From Verrucomicrobiia bacterium (GTDB lineage: Bacteria; Verrucomicrobiota; Verrucomicrobiia; Verrucomicrobiales; Akkermansiaceae): a stretch of DNA of 64,000 nt. Where the stretch lies: positions 27,168-91,167 of the forward strand of contig CANHQJ010000018.1 in NCBI GenBank assembly GCA_947462875.1, in the 5' to 3' direction. The position numbers were made by a program, and so were the translations under genes. The notes under the pieces are model-generated. The model ran no database searches and was not told the origin of the DNA. It was given only the letters and a program-made list of their open reading frames with translations. Below are positions 16,671 to 23,679 of the stretch, in pieces (position 1 is the stretch's first letter; every line of letters begins with the position of its first letter).

Positions 16671-18188
16671 CTATTGGTCTGGGTCGATTTTCCAGTCCTT
16701 GCGGTCTTCGAGAATTTTTCTGCATTCGCGCGGGATGCTCATCGATCCCATAATGGATTTGACAGAAGGAGCGGCGAGAACTGCTGTGCAAACGGCTTTC
16801 TGTTGTTCGAGGTTGTCTGTGTTTTCCAGAAGGAGTGAGATATCAAGAGTGTGGACATCGGGCATTTTGGGTAGCACCTTGATCCAGAAATCGTGGTTCA
16901 AGGAGTTGGAACGGGAACCAGGAGCGTAAGTGATTTTGTGGGTCTTTTTGTCGAATACGATATTTTGATTGATAAGGCTAAATGACCGTTCGAATCCATT
17001 GTTGGTCAAGGTTTTCATTGTGGCCAGATATTGGAAGGCAGCGCGATCTTCGGGTGATACATCCGTTTTCAATACCTGCCAGCCGATCGCAGGCATAAGG
17101 GTGAGGGTTTTGCGGTCTTGGGAGATGCCCAGGAAGCCGGCTCGGACCACCATGGGGACTTGCTCGCCGCTGATGTCCCAGGTGAAATCAATTTGTTGAC
17201 AGCCTGAGGGTTTTTCGTCTTTCGATCGCAGGGCAAGAGGGAGGTTGAGTGCTCCGAGCGTCGTTCTCGTGAGTGGGGCTCCTGACCATTGGAAATCGTG
17301 CTTGAGAACCACATCTAACATCTTTTCATTCTCTTCAATGAAGAAGAGGTTGATCCAGCCACTGATGTAACTACTGCCGCTTTCGGCAGAAAATTTGTAA
17401 AAACTGCGCCAGAAGGCGGCATCTGGTTTGTTGTTAGAGGCATTGATGAATTCATCCAGAACGGGGAGAAGGGCATCGATTCGGCGTTTGAGACCGAGCT
17501 TGCGGAGGTGTTCGACATTGTCGTGAATCCATTGCCAATCCGAGGGAGTGCCATGTAGCTCGAAGCGGGGAATGCCGCAGAGAGTGCTGACGCGGAATTC
17601 ATAGAAAGGAGATGCGGCAGCAAGGAGCGTAAGTCGGCGCGTGGCGATTTGGGAGGGAGTGCTGGAAGAGAAAGGCCGGGAGAATTTGGCAACGGGCGAG
17701 TCCGGGGTGTTGGCGATGATCATGGTTTCGAATTCCGCGAAGACAGAGGGCCAGTTGTTCTGCGAACTACCCGGAACGAAGTCGTCTCGGCGCACACTGA
17801 GGGTTCGTTTGCCGAACTCGTGGTTGGCGAAGAATTCGCGGTAGGTTTCGGGTTGTTTGATGACTTCCGCGGCAGCCATTTGGGTGAGGAGCAGCCAGAC
17901 CATGTCCGGGCTGATGGCGAGCGGGCGGTGATCGGCGAAAGCGAGATGGGCGGCCCGCAGGAAGGGATGGTGTTGCGAAGGTGTGGAGAGCCAATCTTGA
18001 TCCGGGGCGGGAGAATGGGCCTCAAGGATATCGGTGAGGGGTTTGGCGAGAATTTGATGGGCGGGAACTGTGGGGAGGAGCTTTGTTGCGAGAGGCTCAT
18101 CGCAGACGGTGAAGACGATTGGTTTGTCAACTGGCTCTGCAAAGAGAGAGCCGAGCAAAGGGAGAATCAACAGGATTTTGGTTTTCAT
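16671..18188 (-). CDS. DUF4419 family secreted protein
   Basis: A 505-residue protein with a short signal peptide (Gly-Ser-Leu-Phe-Ala/Glu, about 17). The DUF4419 pattern is clear: a segment with Ile-Ser-Pro-Asp-Met-Val-Trp (about 98-104), Arg-Arg-Asp-Asp-Phe, and Ser-Thr-Leu-Cys-Gly-Ile-Pro-Arg. The family is scattered in bacteria and fungi with no known activity. The gene is visibly AT-richer than its neighbours (three 60-base lines that I counted had 22, 30 and 34 G+C), which suggests acquisition. It stands alone, convergent with the MoxR operon and divergent from the ExbD-like gene. Confidence 0.8.
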   Translation of the reverse strand: MKTKILLILPLLGSLFAEPVDKPIVFTVCDEPLATKLLPTVPAHQILAKPLTDILEAHSPAPDQDWLSTPSQHHPFLRAAHLAFADHRPLAISPDMVWLLLTQMAAAEVIKQPETYREFFANHEFGKRTLSVRRDDFVPGSSQNNWPSVFAEFETMIIANTPDSPVAKFSRPFSSSTPSQIATRRLTLLAAASPFYEFRVSTLCGIPRFELHGTPSDWQWIHDNVEHLRKLGLKRRIDALLPVLDEFINASNNKPDAAFWRSFYKFSAESGSSYISGWINLFFIEENEKMLDVVLKHDFQWSGAPLTRTTLGALNLPLALRSKDEKPSGCQQIDFTWDISGEQVPMVVRAGFLGISQDRKTLTLMPAIGWQVLKTDVSPEDRAAFQYLATMKTLTNNGFERSFSLINQNIVFDKKTHKITYAPGSRSNSLNHDFWIKVLPKMPDVHTLDISLLLENTDNLEQQKAVCTAVLAAPSVKSIMGSMSIPRECRKILEDRKDWKIDPDQ

Positions 18189-18268
18189 GGTAGTGGGTAA
18201 GATGCTCTTTGCGATTTCATTGATCTAGTAACGGTAAATCTCCGGGAAAATTAGGCAACTCCTATCAG

Positions 18269-18292
18269 AAAAATCTCATTACTAAGATTTTT
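18269..18292. repeat. AT-rich inverted repeat before the ExbD-like gene
   Basis: AAAAATCT at 18269-18276 is perfectly complementary to AGATTTTT at 18285-18292, with an 8-base loop. It lies 24 bases before the start codon of the ExbD-like gene in the 127-base divergent gap. It may be an operator or an AT-rich hairpin; no GC stem, so a terminator is less likely. Confidence 0.45.
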
Positions 18293-18315
18293 TCCGCGCA
18301 ATCGTTTACTCTGGT

Positions 18316-18714
18316 ATGAATCTTTTGCCATGGACGCTGGGCAGCATCGGGTGTGCCCTGATTTTGTCGCTTGTAGGCATCCTGCCGGCATCGCGATCCG
18401 TCTCCAATCGTCACGGGCGGCCAGTCGATTTGGCGGTCATGTCATATGGAAAAAAAATTTCCGTCGAGCAATGGATGTGTGTCGTTACGGTGGATCATCA
18501 GAGGCGTTGGTTCATCGATGGCCATGAAATCACGACTCGCGAGATGCTTCATGCGCACCTCACCGATGCTCGCAAAAAACAGCATGCGCAATTCAAATAT
18601 GCCTATATCAGATGCCGGATTGATCAGCGATGCCCCGCGCGTGATTTTCTGGATTTGTATGCCGCGGCAGGGGATTCTGGCTTTGATCGGATTGTCATCG
18701 CTGGTGTGTTGTGA
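18316..18714 (+). CDS. ExbD/TolR-like small membrane protein (orphan)
   Basis: A 132-residue protein with one helix at about 5-24 and a periplasmic-type domain. The C-terminal Tyr-Ile-Arg-Cys-Arg-Ile-Asp ... Asp-Leu-Tyr-Ala-Ala-Ala-Gly-Asp-Ser-Gly-Phe-Asp-Arg-Ile-Val-Ile resembles the ExbD periplasmic fold (strand, acid residue, helix, Gly, strand). No ExbB/TolQ gene is beside it, and the ExbD helix Asp is not evident, so proton-coupled function is doubtful. Its last 20 bases overlap the panB 3' end on the other strand. It could instead be a distinct single-helix protein; the assignment rests on pattern only. Confidence 0.6.
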   Translation: MNLLPWTLGSIGCALILSLVGILPASRSVSNRHGRPVDLAVMSYGKKISVEQWMCVVTVDHQRRWFIDGHEITTREMLHAHLTDARKKQHAQFKYAYIRCRIDQRCPARDFLDLYAAAGDSGFDRIVIAGVL

Positions 18715-19477
18715 TACCCCGCACCCGTTGCTGATAGGCGCGCGCGGCATTCATGATGTGTGTGGCCAGGTCCGCTTCGGGTTTGGCAAAGGGCGGGACG
18801 AACCAGGGATAGGAGCCTAACAGGTCGGTGATCACCGCCACTTCGCCATCGCAGGTGGTTTCGCCACAACCGATGCCAATCGTGGGGATGCGGATCGCGC
18901 TCGTTACCTGCGCGGCCACCTGCGGCACGATCGACTCTAACACAAGGGCGCAGGCACCGGCCAGTTCCAGTGCGCGCGCATCATCTAACAGTTTTTGTGC
19001 GGCCGCGGGGGTTTTGCCTTTTTTCCGGTAGCCGCCTTCCTCGATGACGTGTTGCGGCAGCATGCCGATGTGGCCGATCACCTCGATGCCGGCATCGCAC
19101 AGGGCCCGCACGGTGTCTGCCATGTCACTGCCGCCTTCCAGTTTCACCGCATCCGCACCCGCGCCGATCAATTGACGCGCGGACTCGATCGCTTGCGCCG
19201 GCGTATCATAGCTGTGAATCGGCAGGTCGCCCAGCACCAGCGCCTGTGGTTTGGCACGGGCCACCGCTGCGGTGTGATGCAGCATGTGCGCGAGCGTGAC
19301 GTGAGTGGTATCCGGAAAACCCAGCACCACCATGCCCAGCGAGTCTCCCACCAGCAAGACGTCGATCCCCGCCTCGTCGAGAAGACGAGCCGTCGGGTAA
19401 TCATACGCCGTCAAGGCGCTGATCCGATGTTTCCCCTTGCTATCGCGCAGTCGCTGCGCTTTCCCTGCGGAAGTCAT
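18695..19477 (-). CDS. panB: 3-methyl-2-oxobutanoate hydroxymethyltransferase
   Basis: A 260-residue cytoplasmic TIM-barrel enzyme of usual length. It adds the hydroxymethyl group from methylene-tetrahydrofolate to 2-oxoisovalerate to give ketopantoate, the first committed step to pantothenate and CoA. Metal ligands are visible in Leu-Val-Gly-Asp-Ser-Leu (Asp45) and Leu-Gly-Asp-Leu-Pro (Asp84), with Lys-Leu-Glu-Gly-Gly and Gly-His-Ile-Gly-Met-Leu-Pro-Gln further on. The start codon ATG at 19477 is divergent from recQ with a gap of 91 bases. No panC lies nearby. Confidence 0.95.
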   Translation of the reverse strand: MTSAGKAQRLRDSKGKHRISALTAYDYPTARLLDEAGIDVLLVGDSLGMVVLGFPDTTHVTLAHMLHHTAAVARAKPQALVLGDLPIHSYDTPAQAIESARQLIGAGADAVKLEGGSDMADTVRALCDAGIEVIGHIGMLPQHVIEEGGYRKKGKTPAAAQKLLDDARALELAGACALVLESIVPQVAAQVTSAIRIPTIGIGCGETTCDGEVAVITDLLGSYPWFVPPFAKPEADLATHIMNAARAYQQRVRGITTHQR

Positions 19478-19568
19478 GCGCCCATCCTGCGCTACTCTCG
19501 CGCTGCGGGCAAGCGAAAGCGCTCTCTTCCCGATTGACCGCGACGACGGTCTTTTCTAGCGTGTCCGT

Positions 19569-21497
19569 GTGTCTTTTCCCGCCGATCTCACCACACTGTT
19601 GCGCGAGCGTTTCGGCTGGGACAGTTTTCGCGGCGAGCAGGAAAACGTCATCCGCACGCTGTTGGCGGGAAAGTCCGCCTTTGCCCTGTTTCCCACCGGT
19701 GCCGGAAAATCCCTGTGTTATCAGCTGCCGGCATTGCTGTTAGAGGGAGCCACGCTCGTCGTCAGCCCTCTGATCGCGCTGATGAAAGATCAGGTCGAGT
19801 CCCTGACGCGCCGTGGCATCGCGGCGGCGCGCATCGACTCCACCCTGACCGATGACGAAGTGGCGCAGGTGATAGAGTCATTGCGCGATGGCAGTGTGAA
19901 GCTGTTGTTTCTCTCCCCCGAGCGCCTCGCCTCCCGCAGTTTTCGCAAGCACCTGCGCGCGATCAACATCAGCATGCTGGCGATCGATGAAGCCCACTGC
20001 ATTTCCGAGTGGGGGCACAATTTCCGCCCGGATTACCTGAAAATCGCCCGCCTCAGCCGCAAGCTCAAGGTGTCGCGCATCCTCGCCCTCACCGCCACCG
20101 CCACACCCGCCGTGGCGAAGGAAATCCGCAAGAACTTCCGCATCACCAGCGCCTGCCAATTCCACGGCGGCTTCCATCGCCCGAATCTCCGCCTCAGCGT
20201 GGAGGCATGCACTGCCGCGGAAAAGGACGAACGCCTGCTCGAAAAGCTCCGCACTCACAGCGGCCCCACCATCGTCTATGCGACCACCCGACGCGATACC
20301 GAGCGCCTCGCGACGATGCTGCAAAAGCACGGCTTTTCCGCGCGCTCCTACCACGCCGGCCTCACGCCGGAAATGCGCTCGCTCGCCCAGGACACGTTTC
20401 TGAATAATGACACGCGCATCATCGTCGCTACCATTGCCTTTGGCATGGGCATCGATAAAGCAGACATCCGCTGCATCATCCACTATCACCTGCCGAAAAG
20501 CATCGAGGGCTACAGCCAGGAAATCGGCCGCGCCGGTCGCGATGGGGACGTCTCCCACTGCATCCTCTTCGCCCATAAGCCTGACACCAAGACACTCGAA
20601 AATTTCATCCACGCCGCCACGCCATCGCCGCAATCGCTGCGCAATCTGTTAGATCGCCTGCTGCGCCTGGCCGATCCGGGAAAATCCTTCGCCATCTCCC
20701 CCTACGAGCTCTCCGTCAGCCTCGACATGCGCGAGGAAACCCTGCGCACGGTTCTAGCCTATCTGGAGCTCGATGACATCATCGAACGCACGGGTAATTT
20801 CCACGCCTACTTCCGCGTGCGATTGCTGCGACCACTGGAACGCGTGCTCGCCGGCTATCCCGCACGCGAGAAAAACCGCATCCGCAGCCTGTTCGCCGCC
20901 GCCGAATCCGCCTACGGCAGCCTGCATTTCCGTCTCTACGAAATCGCCGGGCAAACCGGTATCCAGCGCGAGCAAGCCACGGAAATCATCACCGCACTCG
21001 CCGATGCGGGAGATATCCGCCTGGAGCAGCGCGGCATCCGCGAGGTCTATACGCGCAGCAAAACTACTACGTTTATCGTAGCTGCTGTCATCGAAAAAAT
21101 GATCGCGCGTTTCGAATCGCGGGCCTCCTTCGAGTTCGAGCGCGTGCGCATGGTCATGCGCTACGTGGAAGCGCGCCAGTGCCGCCCGCGCCTGCTGGCC
21201 CGACATTTCGGCGTAGCCGCCCCGAAGCCCTGCGGCGTCTGCGATCTCTGTCTGGGTGGCAAGCCCATCCGCTGGCGCGATGAAACGCTACCCGCGATTC
21301 CGCCCGAGGAATGGCAGCAGATGCTCGCCTTGCGCAAAGAAGACCACGCCGCACTGGGCACCCCGCGCCAGCTCGCGCGCTTCCTCTGCGGCATTTCCAG
21401 TCCGGCAGCCTACCAGGCAAAGCTGCAAACCCGCGACGAATTCGGCCTCTGGCAGCACCGCGATTTCCTTGACATCCTTACGATGCTGGAGGCCTGA
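19569..21497 (+). CDS. recQ: ATP-dependent DNA helicase RecQ
   Basis: A 642-residue SF2 helicase that unwinds DNA 3'-to-5' in recombination and fork repair. Walker A is Pro-Thr-Gly-Ala-Gly-Lys-Ser (42-48); DEAH box at 140-143 followed by Cys-Ile-Ser-Glu-Trp-Gly-His. The RecQ zinc site is seen in Gln-Cys-Arg-Pro-Arg-Leu-Leu and Cys-Gly-Val-Cys-Asp-Leu-Cys. No clear HRDC domain follows. Translation appears to start at GTG 19569, since no in-frame ATG fits the family start. A copy of the 17-bp palindrome sits in codons 499-505 and gives Lys-Thr-Thr-Thr-Phe-Ile-Val, in the winged-helix region. Confidence 0.94.
   Translation: MSFPADLTTLLRERFGWDSFRGEQENVIRTLLAGKSAFALFPTGAGKSLCYQLPALLLEGATLVVSPLIALMKDQVESLTRRGIAAARIDSTLTDDEVAQVIESLRDGSVKLLFLSPERLASRSFRKHLRAINISMLAIDEAHCISEWGHNFRPDYLKIARLSRKLKVSRILALTATATPAVAKEIRKNFRITSACQFHGGFHRPNLRLSVEACTAAEKDERLLEKLRTHSGPTIVYATTRRDTERLATMLQKHGFSARSYHAGLTPEMRSLAQDTFLNNDTRIIVATIAFGMGIDKADIRCIIHYHLPKSIEGYSQEIGRAGRDGDVSHCILFAHKPDTKTLENFIHAATPSPQSLRNLLDRLLRLADPGKSFAISPYELSVSLDMREETLRTVLAYLELDDIIERTGNFHAYFRVRLLRPLERVLAGYPAREKNRIRSLFAAAESAYGSLHFRLYEIAGQTGIQREQATEIITALADAGDIRLEQRGIREVYTRSKTTTFIVAAVIEKMIARFESRASFEFERVRMVMRYVEARQCRPRLLARHFGVAAPKPCGVCDLCLGGKPIRWRDETLPAIPPEEWQQMLALRKEDHAALGTPRQLARFLCGISSPAAYQAKLQTRDEFGLWQHRDFLDILTMLEA
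21065..21081 (+). repeat. Dispersed 17-bp palindromic motif, copy 3
   Basis: TACTAC-GTTT-AT-C-GTAG, an exact match to TACTAYNNNNATMGTAG, inside recQ. With its AAAAC flank it matches copy 1 (minus strand of 411-427) at 21 of 24 positions and in the same reading frame. Confidence 0.75.
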
Positions 21498-21503
21498 CAT
21501 ACC

Positions 21504-22517
21504 CTACTCCTGATGCAGCACCAGACGGTAGCGCGCTTTGCCCGCGCGCAGGTGATCCAGTGCCGCATTGACATCAGCCATCGCAAAATCCTCGGTCTGC
21601 GCCGCGATGCCGTGACGCGCCGCGAAGTCGAGCATCTTGCGCACCCTCGCCGGAGAGCCCAGCGGCGAGCCGGTGATTTTTTTCCGACCGCCGATCAGCG
21701 CGAAGGCCGATACCGCCACCGGCTCCAATACGGCACCCACAAAATGCAGCGTGCCATCCGGACCTAACAGATTCAGGTATTCGCTCCAGTCCAGCGGCAC
21801 GTTCACGGTCGAGAGGATAAAATCAAAACTCCCCGCCGCCTGTTTCATCGCCGTGGTATCGCGCGAGTCCAGCACCGCATGCGCGCCCAGTTTCATCGCC
21901 TCCTCGGCTTTCCCCGCGCTGCTGGTGAAAGCCGTGACGTGGCAGCCCCATTTGTTCAGAAACTGCAAGGCCAGGTGCCCCAGTCCGCCGATGCCGATCA
22001 CTCCCACCCGATCCGTCGGCTTGACCCCTCCATCGATGATAGGCGCAAACACCGTGATGCCGCCACAAAACAAAGGACCCGCCTTGCGCGCATCCAGTCC
22101 CGCGGGCAAGGGAATCGCCCAGCTCCAGTGCGCCCGCACCCGATCCGCAAAGCCCCCGTGCCGACCCACAATCGTCTGCTCGGAAGAACCACAGAGCTGA
22201 TGCTTGCCGGACAGGCACGGCTGACAACTCAGGCACGATCCCGCAAACCATCCCAGCCCGACACGATCACCCGCTTTCACGCCTTTGACCAGTTCCCCCG
22301 CCGCTTCCACCACGCCCACCACCTCATGACCAGCGATCAAGGGATACGCCGACATGCCCCAGTCATTGTCGATCATCGACAAATCCGAATGACAAATCCC
22401 GCACGATTCCACACGGATCTGCACCTGCTCCGGCCCCAGTTCTCCCAGGTGGATGGAATGCTTTTCCAATCGTCCACCCGCCGCCATCGCCGCCCAACCT
22501 TCCGCTGTATGTTTCAT
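21504..22517 (-). CDS. Zinc-dependent alcohol/aldehyde dehydrogenase (MDR family, YahK/CAD type)
   Basis: A 337-residue medium-chain dehydrogenase. Catalytic zinc ligands Cys39 (Cys-Gly-Ile-Cys-His-Ser-Asp) and His64 (Gly-His-Glu) and the structural-zinc cysteines Cys95, Cys98, Cys101 and Cys109 are present. The Rossmann motif Gly-Ile-Gly-Gly-Leu-Gly-His-Leu follows at about 180. It likely interconverts primary alcohols and aldehydes with NAD(P)H; the substrate cannot be set from sequence. It converges on recQ with 6 bases between stops. Confidence 0.9.
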   Translation of the reverse strand: MKHTAEGWAAMAAGGRLEKHSIHLGELGPEQVQIRVESCGICHSDLSMIDNDWGMSAYPLIAGHEVVGVVEAAGELVKGVKAGDRVGLGWFAGSCLSCQPCLSGKHQLCGSSEQTIVGRHGGFADRVRAHWSWAIPLPAGLDARKAGPLFCGGITVFAPIIDGGVKPTDRVGVIGIGGLGHLALQFLNKWGCHVTAFTSSAGKAEEAMKLGAHAVLDSRDTTAMKQAAGSFDFILSTVNVPLDWSEYLNLLGPDGTLHFVGAVLEPVAVSAFALIGGRKKITGSPLGSPARVRKMLDFAARHGIAAQTEDFAMADVNAALDHLRAGKARYRLVLHQE

Positions 22518-22673
22518 GATGAAACCCTAGCCGCGTATGCCGATGCATGCAAGAAACAAGTCCATGGGGTCAGCTCCAAAACAGCGACCCACAGCCACAG
22601 CCGAGCGCATGGCATATCCCTCACCATCCTCCGGTTCAGAATCATACCGTTCGGAGATAGCTGACAAAGGAGT

Positions 22674-23363
22674 TTATTGGGAAACAAGCGAGGAGCCGAT
22701 GGCGAGCACCATCAGGGCGATCCAGATGCCGCTGAGCACCTTGCCGGGGGTATCGAGCGTGCGGTGATCCTCGTAGCCTTCCGGGCAGGCCATCATGCGC
22801 CAGCCGATCCAGATGTTCATTATGGGCACGAAGCTCCACAACACCGCGAAGCCTGACATGCCCAGGTTTTTGGTCCGCTGTGCGCCTATATACAGTGCGG
22901 CGATCATGAAGACGATGGCTAACAATCCGAGCACGGCGAGTGAAGCGCCCACAGATTCGGTGCTTTTCACGATCAGGAACATGATACCGAAAGCAATGGC
23001 GTAAAACACGATGGTCATGACCATGTACGTGAGAAAATACCGCAGACGTCCATAGCCTTCGTAGCTCGGAACATAGGCATCCCTCTCCCGCGCCATGGAA
23101 TGTTGGCTGCGCTCGGAGAGAAGGTAGGGATTGGTCGTGAGCGAAGCGGGCGGTGTGGTTGAGACCATCGGCGCTGGAGCCATCAGCGGGCTGGTCGTGG
23201 GCATGAGACCGGCATCCTGCAAGCTGCTCCATTCCGCCATTCCCTCTTTCCAAACAAGGAGGGTCGCCGGATCCAGTGTGCCCGAGCGCACCAAGGCCTG
23301 CAATTGCGGAGCGGTCACAGGTCCCTCCTGCGCACCGTTGTTAGCGAAAAACCATTCGTCCAT
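22674..23363 (-). CDS. Membrane protein with an N-terminal GYF_2 (DUF4339) domain
   Basis: A 229-residue protein. Residues 1-50 (Trp-Phe-Phe-Ala-Asn-Asn-Gly ... Gly-Pro-Val ... Leu-Val-Trp-Lys-Glu-Gly-Met-Ala-Glu-Trp) are a GYF_2 domain, a small fold thought to bind peptides. A Pro/Thr-rich linker leads to four hydrophobic segments in the last 130 residues, resembling DUF805-type membrane modules. Cellular role is unknown. The 156 bases between it and the upstream dehydrogenase gene hold nothing that I recognise. Confidence 0.75.
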   Translation of the reverse strand: MDEWFFANNGAQEGPVTAPQLQALVRSGTLDPATLLVWKEGMAEWSSLQDAGLMPTTSPLMAPAPMVSTTPPASLTTNPYLLSERSQHSMARERDAYVPSYEGYGRLRYFLTYMVMTIVFYAIAFGIMFLIVKSTESVGASLAVLGLLAIVFMIAALYIGAQRTKNLGMSGFAVLWSFVPIMNIWIGWRMMACPEGYEDHRTLDTPGKVLSGIWIALMVLAIGSSLVSQ

Positions 23364-23432
23364 AAAGGGCGAAGCTGACGGCTTCCGTTAGCCTGTCAAG
23401 AAAACCTTGTGCCATTATCCCACCGTTGCGAT

Positions 23433-23657
23433 TCAGAGCAGCTCTCTGACATACCAACGCTCCACTTTCTCACGCGCCCAGGACGTTTTGCGGAGGAAGG
23501 TGAGGCTGGACTTGAGGCTGGGATTGTTCTGAAAGCAGCGGACCGGGATGCGCGCGGCCATTTCCTCCCAGCCATGACGGGCGTGGAGTGATTCGACGAT
23601 TTGCTGCAAGGTCACACCGTGCAGGGGATCGCGGGGGTGTTGGGATGGATTGGTCAT
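23433..23657 (-). CDS. VF530 (DUF2132) small DNA-binding protein
   Basis: A 74-residue protein. Asp-Pro-Leu-His-Gly-Val-Thr-Leu (10-18), Asn-Asn-Pro-Ser-Leu-Lys-Ser-Ser-Leu-Thr-Phe-Leu-Arg-Lys-Thr-Ser-Trp-Ala (44-61) and Val-Glu-Arg-Trp-Tyr (66-70) are the signature of the VF530 family, whose structures show a DNA-binding fold. The frame is open further upstream into glnD, but the ATG at 23657 gives the normal family start. It follows glnD by 22 bases in the same direction. Confidence 0.88.
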   Translation of the reverse strand: MTNPSQHPRDPLHGVTLQQIVESLHARHGWEEMAARIPVRCFQNNPSLKSSLTFLRKTSWAREKVERWYVRELL

Positions 23658-23679
23658 GGCGTGCGATGCGTGACGTGCC

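Noticed and set aside
16504..16791. 95-residue minus-strand frame between the cyclase-fold gene and DUF4419
   Set aside because: It overlaps the DUF4419 3' end, has no family features and poor codon use.
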